Shown piece by piece: positions 1-7,376 of a stretch of 64,000 nucleotides of DNA. The stretch comes from CAVRUF01 sp963716005 (lineage in GTDB: Bacteria > Actinomycetota > Thermoleophilia > Gaiellales > Gaiellaceae). The position numbers were made by a program, and so were the translations under genes. The stretch is from positions 2,046,001-2,110,000 of the forward strand of contig OY970285.1 in the NCBI GenBank assembly GCA_963716005.1, in the 5' to 3' direction. Positions within the stretch are counted from its first letter, which is position 1. Each line of letters starts with the position of its first letter. The notes beneath the pieces are model-generated. The model did no database searches and was not told where the DNA came from. It worked only from the letters and a program-made list of their open reading frames with translations.

Positions 1-1060
1 GCTGGGCCAGCCGAACGTGCTCGCGGATCAGCGCCTGCAGCCCGTCGCGTCCGTAGCAGCGGATGACCGTCCAGAGCTTCAGCGAACGAAACCGCCGGCC
101 GAGCACGGGGCCGTAGTCCATCAGGTTCGTCACGTCGTCCACGCCGGTGCGCAGGTACTCGGGAAGCAAGCTGAACGCATCGCGCACGACCTCGGGCCGG
201 CGGGTGAAGAACGCCGAGCAGTCGACCGGCGTGAAGAGCCACTTGTGCGGATTCACGACGAGCGAATCGGCGCGCTCGACGCCCTCGAACGCCCAGCGGA
301 ACTCGGGGCAGACCATCGCGGAGCCCGCGTAGGCGCCGTCCACGTGGAGCCAGGCGCCGTGCTCGGCGCTGAGGTCGGCGATCGCCGGAACCGGATCGAC
401 CGACGTGGTCGAGGTCGTCCCCACCGTCGCGACCACCACCGCGGTCTCTCCCTCCGCGAGCGCCGCCGCCAGCGCGTCGGGACGCATCCGGAACTCCTCG
501 TCCACGGGAATCTTGCGAAGCTCCATCCCGAGGATCCGCGCCGACTTGTCGACCGACGAGTGCGCGTGCTCGGAGCACAGGACGACGCCGTTCGGCCGCA
601 GCGCGCGCCCGGCGGCCAGGCCGCAGAGCGTCGACGTGGAGGCCGCGTCCTCGATGTGGCCGTGCAGCCCCTCGGGCAGGCCGAGCAGCTGCCGGAGCCA
701 GTCCATCGTGAGCGCCTCGAGCTCGGTCGCGGCCGGGCCCGTGCGCCAGAGCATCGCGTTCACGTTGAGCGCCGCGGACAGGAGCTCCGCGAGGATCCCC
801 GGCTCCGAGCCCGTGATCGCGAAGTAGGCGAAGAAGCGCGGGTGGTTCCAGTGCGTCGTGCCCGGAACGATCACCTCGTCGAGGTCGCGGAGGATCGCGT
901 CGAACGGCTCGGCCTCGTCGGGCGGCGCCGCGGGGAGCTGGGCGCGCACCCAGCCCGGATCGACGTCGGCGCGGACCGGCAATTCGCGAACGCCTTCGAG
1001 GTAGCGCGCGACCCACTCGATCGCGGCCGAGCCGTCGCGGCGGAAGTCCACCGAGCTCAC
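1..1060 (-). CDS. Pyridoxal-phosphate aromatic L-amino-acid decarboxylase family protein (3' end cut by window edge)
   Basis: About 353 N-terminal residues are visible; the C-terminus runs off the left edge. The family (group II PLP decarboxylases: aromatic amino acid, tyrosine, histidine and related) removes the carboxyl group of an amino acid in the cytoplasm. Seen: the PLP-lysine motif NPHKWLF (K273), the ring-stacking histidine in AHSSV (H167), and the cofactor-nitrogen aspartate in HVDGAY (D241). The N-terminal motif WNHPRFFAYF is typical. The GTG start overlaps the polX stop as GTGA, so the two are probably translationally coupled. The substrate cannot be assigned from sequence alone. 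Confidence 0.9.
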   Translation of the reverse strand, partial: MSSVDFRRDGSAAIEWVARYLEGVRELPVRADVDPGWVRAQLPAAPPDEAEPFDAILRDLDEVIVPGTTHWNHPRFFAYFAITGSEPGILAELLSAALNVNAMLWRTGPAATELEALTMDWLRQLLGLPEGLHGHIEDAASTSTLCGLAAGRALRPNGVVLCSEHAHSSVDKSARILGMELRKIPVDEEFRMRPDALAAALAEGETAVVVATVGTTSTTSVDPVPAIADLSAEHGAWLHVDGAYAGSAMVCPEFRWAFEGVERADSLVVNPHKWLFTPVDCSAFFTRRPEVVRDAFSLLPEYLRTGVDDVTNLMDYGPVLGRRFRSLKLWTVIRCYGRDGLQALIREHVRLAQ

Positions 1061-2772
1061 GACTTCTTCAGCTTCTTGACCTGCGCCCAGGTACGCGTGT
1101 TCACCACGTCGTCCTTCGTCAGCCACCCTCGCCGCGCCTGGAAGACGCCCAACTCGAGGTTCTCGAGCTCGTGCGTGCGGTGCGCGTCGGTCGAGACGAC
1201 GATCTTCACACCGGCCATCGTCGCCGCACGGGCGTGCGCGGACATGAGGTCGAGCCGGTCGGGCTGCGCGTTGACCTCGAGGAACGTGCCGGTGTCGCTC
1301 GCAGTCGCGAAGACCGCGTCGAAGTCGAGGTCGTAGGCGGCGCGCTTGTTCAACTTGCGGCCCGTCGGGTGCCCGATGCAGTCGACGTGCGGGTTCTCCA
1401 TCGCGGCGCACATGCGCTTCGTCAGCTCCCCGCGCGACGCGTCGAAGCCCGAGTGGATCGACGCCATCACCCAGTCGAGCCCGGCGAGCAGCTCGTCGTC
1501 CATGTTCACCGTGCCGTCGCGGCGGATGTCGACCTCGACGCCGCGCAGCACCTGGATGCCCTTCACGTCCAGCGCGGTGATCTCCTCGGCCTGACGCTCG
1601 AGCGCGCCTCCGGCCAACCGGCCGGCGTGGTCGCAGATCGCGATGTAGCTGTGCCCGAACGCCTTCGCGGCCGCGACCATCTCGTCGAGCGTCGCGCGAC
1701 CGTCCGAATAGGTCGTGTGCATGTGGAGGTCGCCGCGGATGTCGCCGACGTCGACCAGCTTGGGCAAGCGGTTGTCCCGCGCCGCCTCGAGCTCGCCGCG
1801 GTTTTCGCGCAGCTCCGGCGGGATCCACGCGTAGCCGAGCCGCTCGTACACCTCGGCCTCACCTGTTGCGGTGAAGACCTCGCCCGATTCGACGTGCTCG
1901 ATCCCGTACTCGGAGACCGAGAGCCCCTGGCGCACGGCGTCCTCGCGCAACGCGATGTTGTGGTCCTTCGAGCCGGTGAAGTGCTGGAGCAGGTTCCCGA
2001 AGCACTCGGGCGGGACGACGCGTAGGTCGAAGCGGAAGCCGTCGTAGGAGACGACCGTCGCCTTCGTCGGCCCGTGCGCGGCAACCTCGGCGACTCGTTC
2101 GTGCTCGACGAACGCCCGGAGCAGCGCGGGCGCGTCGGAGGAGGTCGCGATCAGATCGACGTCGCGCGACATCTCGGCGCGGCGGCGGACGCTCCCCGCC
2201 TCGGAGACCCTGTCGCAGGCCGGGTGTGCAGCCAGCTCTGCAACGAGCGCGCGCACGACCGGCAGAACGCGGCCGAGTAGCACGCGGCCCGTCTCCTGCG
2301 AGACGGCCGGCTTCGCGAGCGCCGCCAGCACCCGCTCCTCGCTCTTCGGCCCGAGGCCGGACAGCTCGCGCAGCTTCTGCTCCTCGGCGGCCGCGCGCAG
2401 CTCATCGAGGTTCGACACGCCGAGCTCCTCCCACAGACGCCGCGCGGTCTTCGGCCCGAGGCCGGGGACATGCATGACGTCGACGAGCCCGGCGGGAACC
2501 TTGTCACGGAGCTTCGCGAGCGCCTTCATGTCGCCGGTCTCGACGTACTCGACGATCTTCCCGGCGATCGTCCCGCCGATCCCCGGCATCTCGGTCACCG
2601 TCCCGTCGAGCGCGAGTTTCGCGACCGACGCCGACGACTCGCCGATGCGCGCCGAGGCCCGGCGGTACGCCGACAGCCGGAACACATCTGCACCGTCGAG
2701 CTCGAGCAGATCCGCGAGCAGATCGAACTGCGACGCAATCTCGGCGTTCGACGGAAGCGTCTCCGGGGCCAC
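1057..2772 (-). CDS. polX: Family X DNA polymerase / 3'-5' exonuclease PolX with PHP domain
   Basis: 571 residues, the usual length for bacterial PolX, a gap-filling polymerase used in base-excision repair. Order seen: N-terminal helical 8-kDa-type region, two helix-hairpin-helix motifs (MPGIGGTIAGK, VPGLGPKTARR), nucleotidyltransferase palm with GSVRRRAEMSRDVDL, and a C-terminal PHP domain starting GDLHMHTTYSDG and including VVSTDAHR, likely metal ligands for the nuclease. The GTG start is chosen because GGAAGAG lies 6 bases upstream and the family begins close to NAEIASQFDLLADLLEL. A longer reading to base 3258 lacks family similarity upstream and would run into the divergent glycosyltransferase. 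The stop overlaps the start of the decarboxylase. Confidence 0.93.
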   Translation of the reverse strand: MAPETLPSNAEIASQFDLLADLLELDGADVFRLSAYRRASARIGESSASVAKLALDGTVTEMPGIGGTIAGKIVEYVETGDMKALAKLRDKVPAGLVDVMHVPGLGPKTARRLWEELGVSNLDELRAAAEEQKLRELSGLGPKSEERVLAALAKPAVSQETGRVLLGRVLPVVRALVAELAAHPACDRVSEAGSVRRRAEMSRDVDLIATSSDAPALLRAFVEHERVAEVAAHGPTKATVVSYDGFRFDLRVVPPECFGNLLQHFTGSKDHNIALREDAVRQGLSVSEYGIEHVESGEVFTATGEAEVYERLGYAWIPPELRENRGELEAARDNRLPKLVDVGDIRGDLHMHTTYSDGRATLDEMVAAAKAFGHSYIAICDHAGRLAGGALERQAEEITALDVKGIQVLRGVEVDIRRDGTVNMDDELLAGLDWVMASIHSGFDASRGELTKRMCAAMENPHVDCIGHPTGRKLNKRAAYDLDFDAVFATASDTGTFLEVNAQPDRLDLMSAHARAATMAGVKIVVSTDAHRTHELENLELGVFQARRGWLTKDDVVNTRTWAQVKKLKKS

Positions 2773-2845
2773 TAGTGCCTCTTCCAGTGATGGTCTTGTG
2801 CTTCTGACGACCGGCCGGTGTCGTCGGGCAAGGACGCAGGGAGTG

Positions 2846-2865
2846 CCGATATTGCGAAATATCGG
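2846..2865. repeat. Perfect 8-bp inverted repeat, possible operator
   Basis: CCGATATT-GCGA-AATATCGG: 8-base arms around a 4-base loop, unusually AT-rich for this genome. It lies in the 189-base region between divergent polX and the glycosyltransferase. The symmetry and position suit a dimeric repressor site. No T-tract follows, so a terminator is unlikely. The regulator is unknown. Confidence 0.5.
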
Positions 2866-2961
2866 TGCGACTGAGGACGCCGCATGGCGGCGCTGGACGC
2901 CGTCAGAAGTGCATTGACTATCGCTGGGAGTGGCACCAGGGCGATGATATGCGCGGCCCGA

Positions 2962-3684
2962 ATGCTCACGATCTGCCTCCCCACCTACAACGAGCGCGAG
3001 AACCTCGAGCCGATGCTGCGCGTTCTCGGCTCCGTCTTCGCCGAGGCGTCGCTCGACGCACGTGTCCTCGTCGTGGACGACAGCTCGCCCGACGGGACCG
3101 GCGAGCTGGCCGACCGCCTCGCCGCCGAGCTGCCCTGGGTCGAGGTGCTCCACCGCGAGCGCAAGGAAGGGCTCGGCCCGGCCTACCTCGCCGCGTTCCG
3201 CCACGTGCTCGCAGGCGACAGCGAGCTCGTCCTGGAGATGGACTGCGATTTCTCGCACGACCCCGCCGATGTCCCGCGCCTCGTCGCCGCGGCCGCCGAC
3301 ACCGACCTAGTGATCGGCTCGCGCTACGTTCCGGGCGGCGGTGTCCGGAACTGGAACGCGCTTCGCCGCGCGATCAGCCGCGGCGGCTGTCTCTACGCGC
3401 AGGCGTTCCTCTGGTTCGGCGTGCGCGACTCGACCGCGGGCTTCCGCTGCTTCCGGCGCGAGGTGCTGGAGCAGATCGCGCTCGACCGGATCGACTCGAA
3501 GGGCTACGCCTTCCAGATCGAGACGACGTTCCGCGCGGAGCGCGCCGGCTTCCGCGTGACCGAGGTGCCGATCGTCTTCACCGACCGCGCCGAAGGTAGC
3601 TCGAAGATGAGCCGTGGCATCGTCGCCGAGGCGGTATGGAAGATCCCGGCGCTGCGGCTCTCTGCCACGTTCAGGCGTCTGTAG
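2962..3684 (+). CDS. Polyprenol-monophosphomannose synthase-like glycosyltransferase (GT2)
   Basis: 240 residues of a GT-A fold glycosyltransferase of the Dpm1/Ppm1 type, which moves mannose from GDP-mannose to a polyprenyl phosphate at the inner face of the membrane to feed mannolipids and glycoproteins. Seen: N-terminal LTICLPTYNERENLEPML, nucleotide-sugar motif VVDDSSPDGTG, metal-binding EMDCDFSHDP (DxD-like), DLVIGSRYVPGG, and DSTAGFRCFRREVL near the acceptor site. No C-terminal membrane domain is present, as in soluble Ppm synthases. ATG 2962 is preferred because the family starts right at this motif; in-frame ATGs at 2884 and 2944 would add non-conserved residues. Confidence 0.85.
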   Translation: MLTICLPTYNERENLEPMLRVLGSVFAEASLDARVLVVDDSSPDGTGELADRLAAELPWVEVLHRERKEGLGPAYLAAFRHVLAGDSELVLEMDCDFSHDPADVPRLVAAAADTDLVIGSRYVPGGGVRNWNALRRAISRGGCLYAQAFLWFGVRDSTAGFRCFRREVLEQIALDRIDSKGYAFQIETTFRAERAGFRVTEVPIVFTDRAEGSSKMSRGIVAEAVWKIPALRLSATFRRL

Positions 3685-3691
3685 CGAGGGG

Positions 3692-3697
3692 TATAGT
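3692..3697 (+). promoter_or_regulatory. -10 element (TATAGT) for leaderless trxA transcription
   Basis: TATAGT ends 7 bases before the GTG start of the thioredoxin gene, placing the expected transcription start at or next to the start codon. No Shine-Dalgarno sequence sits at a normal distance. The same geometry recurs at other genes here. This is a pattern call without transcript data. Confidence 0.55.
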
Positions 3698-3704
3698 CGC
3701 CGCC

Positions 3705-4037
3705 GTGGCCGAGATGCTGGAACTCACCGACGAGACCTTCGAGACGGAGGTCGTCCAGGCGTCCCGCCCGGTCGTCGTCGACTTCTGGGCGCCCTGGTGC
3801 GGGCCGTGCCGGATGATCGAGCCGATCCTCGAGGAGATGGCCGGCGACCACGGCGAGAAGGTGACGTTCGCGCGGATGAACGTGGACGACAACCCGCAGA
3901 CTGCCGCGCGCTTCAATGTCCTCTCGATCCCGATGGTGATCCTCTTCGAGGGAGGCGAGGCGCAGGAGACCGTGATCGGCGCGCGACCCCGGAGCCACTA
4001 CGAGGGCGCCTGGGAACGCTGGCTCACAGCGGCTTAA
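3705..4037 (+). CDS. trxA: Thioredoxin
   Basis: 110 residues, the standard length of a single-domain thioredoxin that reduces protein disulfides in the cytoplasm. The active site WCGPC is present (C32, C35), preceded by VVVDFWAPW and followed by MNVDDNPQTAARFNVLSIPM, which holds the conserved cis-proline region. No signal peptide or membrane segment. GTG 3705 is chosen because a TATAGT element lies just upstream; ATG 3714 is the alternative and changes only three residues. It follows the glycosyltransferase by 20 bases but appears to have its own promoter. Confidence 0.93.
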   Translation: MAEMLELTDETFETEVVQASRPVVVDFWAPWCGPCRMIEPILEEMAGDHGEKVTFARMNVDDNPQTAARFNVLSIPMVILFEGGEAQETVIGARPRSHYEGAWERWLTAA

Positions 4038-4117
4038 GTTAAGAACGCGCTAATTCGCTGATAAACGCTGGGGATGAGCGTTGCGGCGGTCGAATCTCTC
4101 GGTAGCTTCAAGTACCG

Positions 4118-5074
4118 ATGATTCTCGACCCCGTGATCGATCTCCTCAACGACCAGACGCCCCTCTATCCCCCCTGGGGACGCGTCGTCGTGGTCGTCGC
4201 GCTGTTCGCGCTCGCCTGGCTCGTCGCGCGCGCGAGCTCCATCGTCGCGACCCGCGTGGTCGCCTGGCACGACCGCCGGCACGCCGCGAGCTCGTTCGAC
4301 CTCGCCGGCCGCATGGTTCAGATCAAGCGACAGGAGACCGCCGTCGGCATCGTCCGCACGTCGATCGCCTACGTCGCGTTCGCGCTCGCGGCCATCCTCT
4401 CGATCGCACAGCTGACCGGTGGAGTCGACCGGCTCGCGACGATCGCCGGGGGTGTGTTTGCGATCCTCGTGGCCGCGTTCATCGCCCAGCGCGTGCTGGT
4501 CGACCTGATCGCCGGCTTCACGATGTTCCTCGAAGGCTGGTACTCCGTCGGCGACACCGTCGTGCTCGTCTCCGCCCACGAACTCCAGGGCGTCGTCGAG
4601 GAAGTGACCCTGCGCCGCACGCGGCTGCGCGCCGTCACCGGCGAGGTCATCAACGTCCACAACTCGCAGATCACCGCGGCCAAGGTGCTGCCCTCCGGCG
4701 TGAAGGAGCTCGCCCTCGAGCTCTTCGTGAACGACCGCGAGGCCGGCGAAGAGCTCGTCGCCGCAGTGTCGCGAATCGTTCCCGAGGGCCCGACGACGTT
4801 TGCCCGGCGCCCGTGGATCGACCACGTCGAGCCGTTCTCCGATTCGCTCGTGCGCATCACCATCCGCGCGACGGTGACCCCCGGCCGCGAGTGGCTCGCC
4901 GAGGACTTCTTCCCGGATCTCCTCCACGAGCGCGCCGCCGAAGGCCTGATCGTCCACGGCCCGGTGACGCTTGCCGTCGACGACGGAGCGACGCACAGCT
5001 TCTCGCGCGCAACCGCCGCGACCCGCTGGAACGGCATCGGCCGGCGTTCGACCGATCAGCGCACCGCGGCCTAG
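4118..5074 (+). CDS. MscS-family mechanosensitive ion channel
   Basis: 318 residues. Hydrophobic helices near residues 22-42 and 85-125 are followed by a beta-rich domain starting GWYSVGDTVVLV, the MscS beta domain below the pore. Channels of this family open under membrane tension and release solutes on osmotic downshock. Seen after the pore helix: LQGVVEEVTLRRTRLRAVTG and VINVHNSQI, equivalent to the usual nucleic-acid-like beta motif and the PN(S/G) loop. The stop overlaps that of convergent thiL at a shared CTAG. A second, differently built MscS gene lies at 54678. Confidence 0.85.
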   Translation: MILDPVIDLLNDQTPLYPPWGRVVVVVALFALAWLVARASSIVATRVVAWHDRRHAASSFDLAGRMVQIKRQETAVGIVRTSIAYVAFALAAILSIAQLTGGVDRLATIAGGVFAILVAAFIAQRVLVDLIAGFTMFLEGWYSVGDTVVLVSAHELQGVVEEVTLRRTRLRAVTGEVINVHNSQITAAKVLPSGVKELALELFVNDREAGEELVAAVSRIVPEGPTTFARRPWIDHVEPFSDSLVRITIRATVTPGREWLAEDFFPDLLHERAAEGLIVHGPVTLAVDDGATHSFSRATAATRWNGIGRRSTDQRTAA

Positions 5075-5949
5075 CGGGCGAAGTGATCCCAGCCGGACGC
5101 GTCGAGCGGGACCCCGTCGCGGCGTAGCTCCACGCCCTCGCCCTCCTCGCAGCGGCCGACGACCGCGAACCCGGCTGCGACCGGATCGTCCGGTGCGAGC
5201 GCGGCCAGTAGCTCGTAGTCCTCGCCACCGGTCCAGAACGGCTCGTCGCCGACCTCGTCGAGGAGCGGAGCGAGCGGGAGCCGGTCGACGTCGACGATCA
5301 GTCGGCAGCCGGACTGCTCGGCCATGCGCGCCGCGTCGGAGGCGATCCCGTCGGAAAGATCCATGAGCGCGTGCGCGGTCGGAGCGAGGCGCTCGGCGGC
5401 GTCGAGGCGAAACGGCGGGCGACGGTGGGCAGCGACCAGCTCGTCGAACCCGGCCAGGCCATGCTCGAGCGCGTAGAGCCCCGCGGCCGCAGCGCCGAGC
5501 GGGCCGGTGACGACGAGCACATCACCGGGCCGGGCGCCTCCCCGGCCGGGAACCCGTGCGCTGCGGCCGAGCGCCGTCAGGGCGATCGTTACCGCGGGCG
5601 CGGAGTTCGTGTCGCCGCCGACGACCGGGACGCCCGGCTCGTTCAATCCGGCGTAGAGCTCGAGCACGTCGTCGAGCTCGGTCTCCGGAGGAAGGGCGAG
5701 CGAGACGAGCATTGCCTCGGGCCGTGCGCCCATCGCGGCGAGATCCGACAGGTTGACGGCCGCCGCCTTGTACCCGAGGTCGCGCCAGGAGGTCCACTCG
5801 AGCCGGAAGTGTCGCCCCTCGAGGAGCAGGTCCTGAGTGACGACGAGATCCTCGCCGAGCAGGGCCGCGTCGTCGCCGATCCCCGCTACGAGGCCGCGCT
5901 TCGAGAGCTCCCGCAGGAGCCCGAACTCACCTGCTTCTGAGAGCAGCAA
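5071..5949 (-). CDS. thiL: Thiamine-monophosphate kinase
   Basis: 292 residues. ThiL phosphorylates thiamine monophosphate to the active cofactor thiamine pyrophosphate with ATP. Seen: GIGDDAALL (metal/ATP binding near the N-terminus), DLLLEGRHF, VNLSDLAAMGARP, VVGGDTNSAP and MDLSDGIASDAARMAEQSG, all typical of the PurM/ThiL fold. It begins with TTG and overlaps the end of thiD by 23 bases, so the two form one thiamine operon controlled by the upstream TPP riboswitch. No better start was found. Confidence 0.92.
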   Translation of the reverse strand: MLLSEAGEFGLLRELSKRGLVAGIGDDAALLGEDLVVTQDLLLEGRHFRLEWTSWRDLGYKAAAVNLSDLAAMGARPEAMLVSLALPPETELDDVLELYAGLNEPGVPVVGGDTNSAPAVTIALTALGRSARVPGRGGARPGDVLVVTGPLGAAAAGLYALEHGLAGFDELVAAHRRPPFRLDAAERLAPTAHALMDLSDGIASDAARMAEQSGCRLIVDVDRLPLAPLLDEVGDEPFWTGGEDYELLAALAPDDPVAAGFAVVGRCEEGEGVELRRDGVPLDASGWDHFAR

Positions 5950-6721
5950 GGCCGAACACGTCGACGGGACCGGAGCCGGCGCCGACGCGGTAGCCCGACC
6001 GGACCGCCTCGGTCGCGATCTCGGCCGCCCCGCGGGCCGCGTCCTCCAGCGAATCGCCGCGGGCGAGGAACGCGGTCAGCGCGGCCGAGTGCGTGCAGCC
6101 GGCGCCGTGCGTCGTCTGGTCGCCGTGGCGCGCGACGACGATCGGAACGTGGCGCTCGCCGTCGTAGAGCCAGTCGACCGCTTCCTCGCCGTGCCCGCCG
6201 GTGACGATCACCGCGGCCGGCCCGAGGGCGTGGATCCGCTTCGCGAGCTCCTCCCGGTTCGCCGTCTCGGAGTAGGGGACGCCCGCGAGCACACAGGCCT
6301 CGTGCAGGTTCGGGGTGGCGACCGTCGCCAGAGGAAGCAGCCGCTCGGCGACCACGGAGACCGCGTCGTCCCGAAGAAGCCGGGCTCCGGACGCGGCCAC
6401 CATCACCGGATCGACGACCAGCCGGACGGGATGCGTCTCGAGGAACGCGGCCACGGTTTCGACGATCTCGGCACTGAAGAGCATCCCGGTCTTCGCGGCG
6501 TCGACGCCGATGTCGTCCCAGACCGTGGCGAGCTGCGCGCGGATGAACTCCGGCGGCGCCTCGTGGATCGAGCGCACCTCGGTCGTGTTCTGCGCGGTCA
6601 GCGCGACGACGGCGCTCATCCCGTGGCAGCCGAGGCTCGCGAACGCCTTCAGGTCGGCCTGGATGCCGGCGCCGCCGCCCGAGTCGGACGTGGCGATCGT
6701 GAGACAGCGCGGTATCGGCAT
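5927..6721 (-). CDS. thiD: Hydroxymethylpyrimidine / phosphomethylpyrimidine kinase
   Basis: 264 residues of the ribokinase-like fold. ThiD phosphorylates HMP and HMP-phosphate, giving the pyrimidine half of thiamine. Seen: ATSDSGGGAGIQADLKAF at the N-terminus, VVALTAQNT, DPVMVAASGARLL, TPNLHEACVLAG, VIVTGGHG and the C-terminal anion-hole region THGAGCTHSAAL with the catalytic Cys/Ser-type loop. The ATG at 6721 follows directly on a TPP aptamer, whose 3' end supplies the GGGAG ribosome binding site. Upstream in-frame codons lie inside the riboswitch and are rejected. Confidence 0.94.
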   Translation of the reverse strand: MPIPRCLTIATSDSGGGAGIQADLKAFASLGCHGMSAVVALTAQNTTEVRSIHEAPPEFIRAQLATVWDDIGVDAAKTGMLFSAEIVETVAAFLETHPVRLVVDPVMVAASGARLLRDDAVSVVAERLLPLATVATPNLHEACVLAGVPYSETANREELAKRIHALGPAAVIVTGGHGEEAVDWLYDGERHVPIVVARHGDQTTHGAGCTHSAALTAFLARGDSLEDAARGAAEIATEAVRSGYRVGAGSGPVDVFGLAALRSR

Positions 6722-6723
6722 TC

Positions 6724-6793
6724 CACTCCCTTCGCCGGCATGACCCGGATCAGGTTCTGCGGGTGTGATCTCAGCCCGTGGGCACCCCGGTCG
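6724..6793 (-). promoter_or_regulatory. TPP (THI-box) riboswitch controlling thiD-thiL
   Basis: Read on the minus strand the element contains the conserved TPP-aptamer blocks in order: GGGGTGCCC, GGGCTGAGATCACACCC, AACCTGATCCGGGT, ATGCCGGCGAAGGGA. The conserved GAAGGGAG block doubles as the Shine-Dalgarno sequence, six bases before the thiD ATG, so ligand binding should hide the ribosome site (translational control). No separate terminator follows. A -10-like TACGCT at 6798-6803 would start the leader just upstream of the aptamer. Confidence 0.95.
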
Positions 6794-6825
6794 CTCGAGC
6801 GTACACCGCGTGGAACACTTCAAGC

Positions 6826-7038
6826 ATGCTCGGGAAGCACGATGCACTGATCGTCCTGATCCCGATCGGAGCGCTCCTCGCGCTCACCGGCTGGGTCACC
6901 GCCGGCCTCGTGATCGCGATCGTCGGCTTCGTCGCAACGCTCCTCGTCCACCTCGTGAACGGGATCCTCGGCTACCGCCGCGCGATGGACCACGACTGGC
7001 CTCAGGTGGAGCCGCGGCGCTGGGACGACGACTGGTAG
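6826..7038 (+). CDS. Small two-segment membrane protein of unknown function
   Basis: 70 residues. Two hydrophobic helices (about residues 8-22 and 25-48, ITGWVTAGLVIAIVGF region) are followed by a charged, tryptophan-rich tail ending WDDDW. Codon third positions are strongly GC-rich like real genes around it. ATG 6826 is chosen because the upstream reading would overlap the thiD riboswitch on the other strand. The stop TAG abuts the stop of the convergent downstream gene. Not recognised as a named family. Confidence 0.6.
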   Translation: MLGKHDALIVLIPIGALLALTGWVTAGLVIAIVGFVATLLVHLVNGILGYRRAMDHDWPQVEPRRWDDDW

Positions 7039-7344
7039 CTACGCGCTCGCGACCACGTCGTAGTGCAGGACGTTCGGCTCCTTGACCAGCAGGTAGCGGT
7101 CGTCCTCGGGGTAGTAATGGGCGACCTCGATGTCCTCGCCGGCGAACGCGACGATCGACGCGCGCCTGTCCCACTGGGACATGACGACGAACTCCGCCTC
7201 GTCGCCTTCGATGCGCCGCCACATCTGGACGCCCTCGTTCCCCGGCGTCGCCGCCAGCTCCTTCACCCCGGTCTCGTCGATGTACGCGGCGTACGCGTCG
7301 GCATCTTCGGCACGCGTCCGGCCTTTCCAGATCCTCACGACCAC
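7039..7344 (-). CDS. Small ABM-like (dimeric alpha-beta barrel) protein
   Basis: 101 residues resembling antibiotic-biosynthesis-monooxygenase-type dimeric alpha/beta barrel proteins: starts VVVRIWKGRTRAEDADAY, then GVQMWRRIEGDEAEFVVMSQW and VAHYYPEDDRYLL. Members include heme-degrading and quinol enzymes and many of unknown role; no catalytic assignment is possible here. GTG 7344 has a strong GGAGGAGG site 4-7 bases upstream. Divergent from the helicase gene. A GTG at 7338 is possible but worse placed. Confidence 0.7.
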   Translation of the reverse strand: MVVRIWKGRTRAEDADAYAAYIDETGVKELAATPGNEGVQMWRRIEGDEAEFVVMSQWDRRASIVAFAGEDIEVAHYYPEDDRYLLVKEPNVLHYDVVASA

Positions 7345-7376
7345 GGCTCCTCCTCCCGGTCGGCTTGAATGGGACG

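Noticed and set aside
1..1336. Long opposite-strand open frames, for example on the plus strand over the decarboxylase and polX
   Set aside because: They are GC-rich, Arg/Ala/Pro-heavy mirror frames of recognised genes with no motifs of their own.
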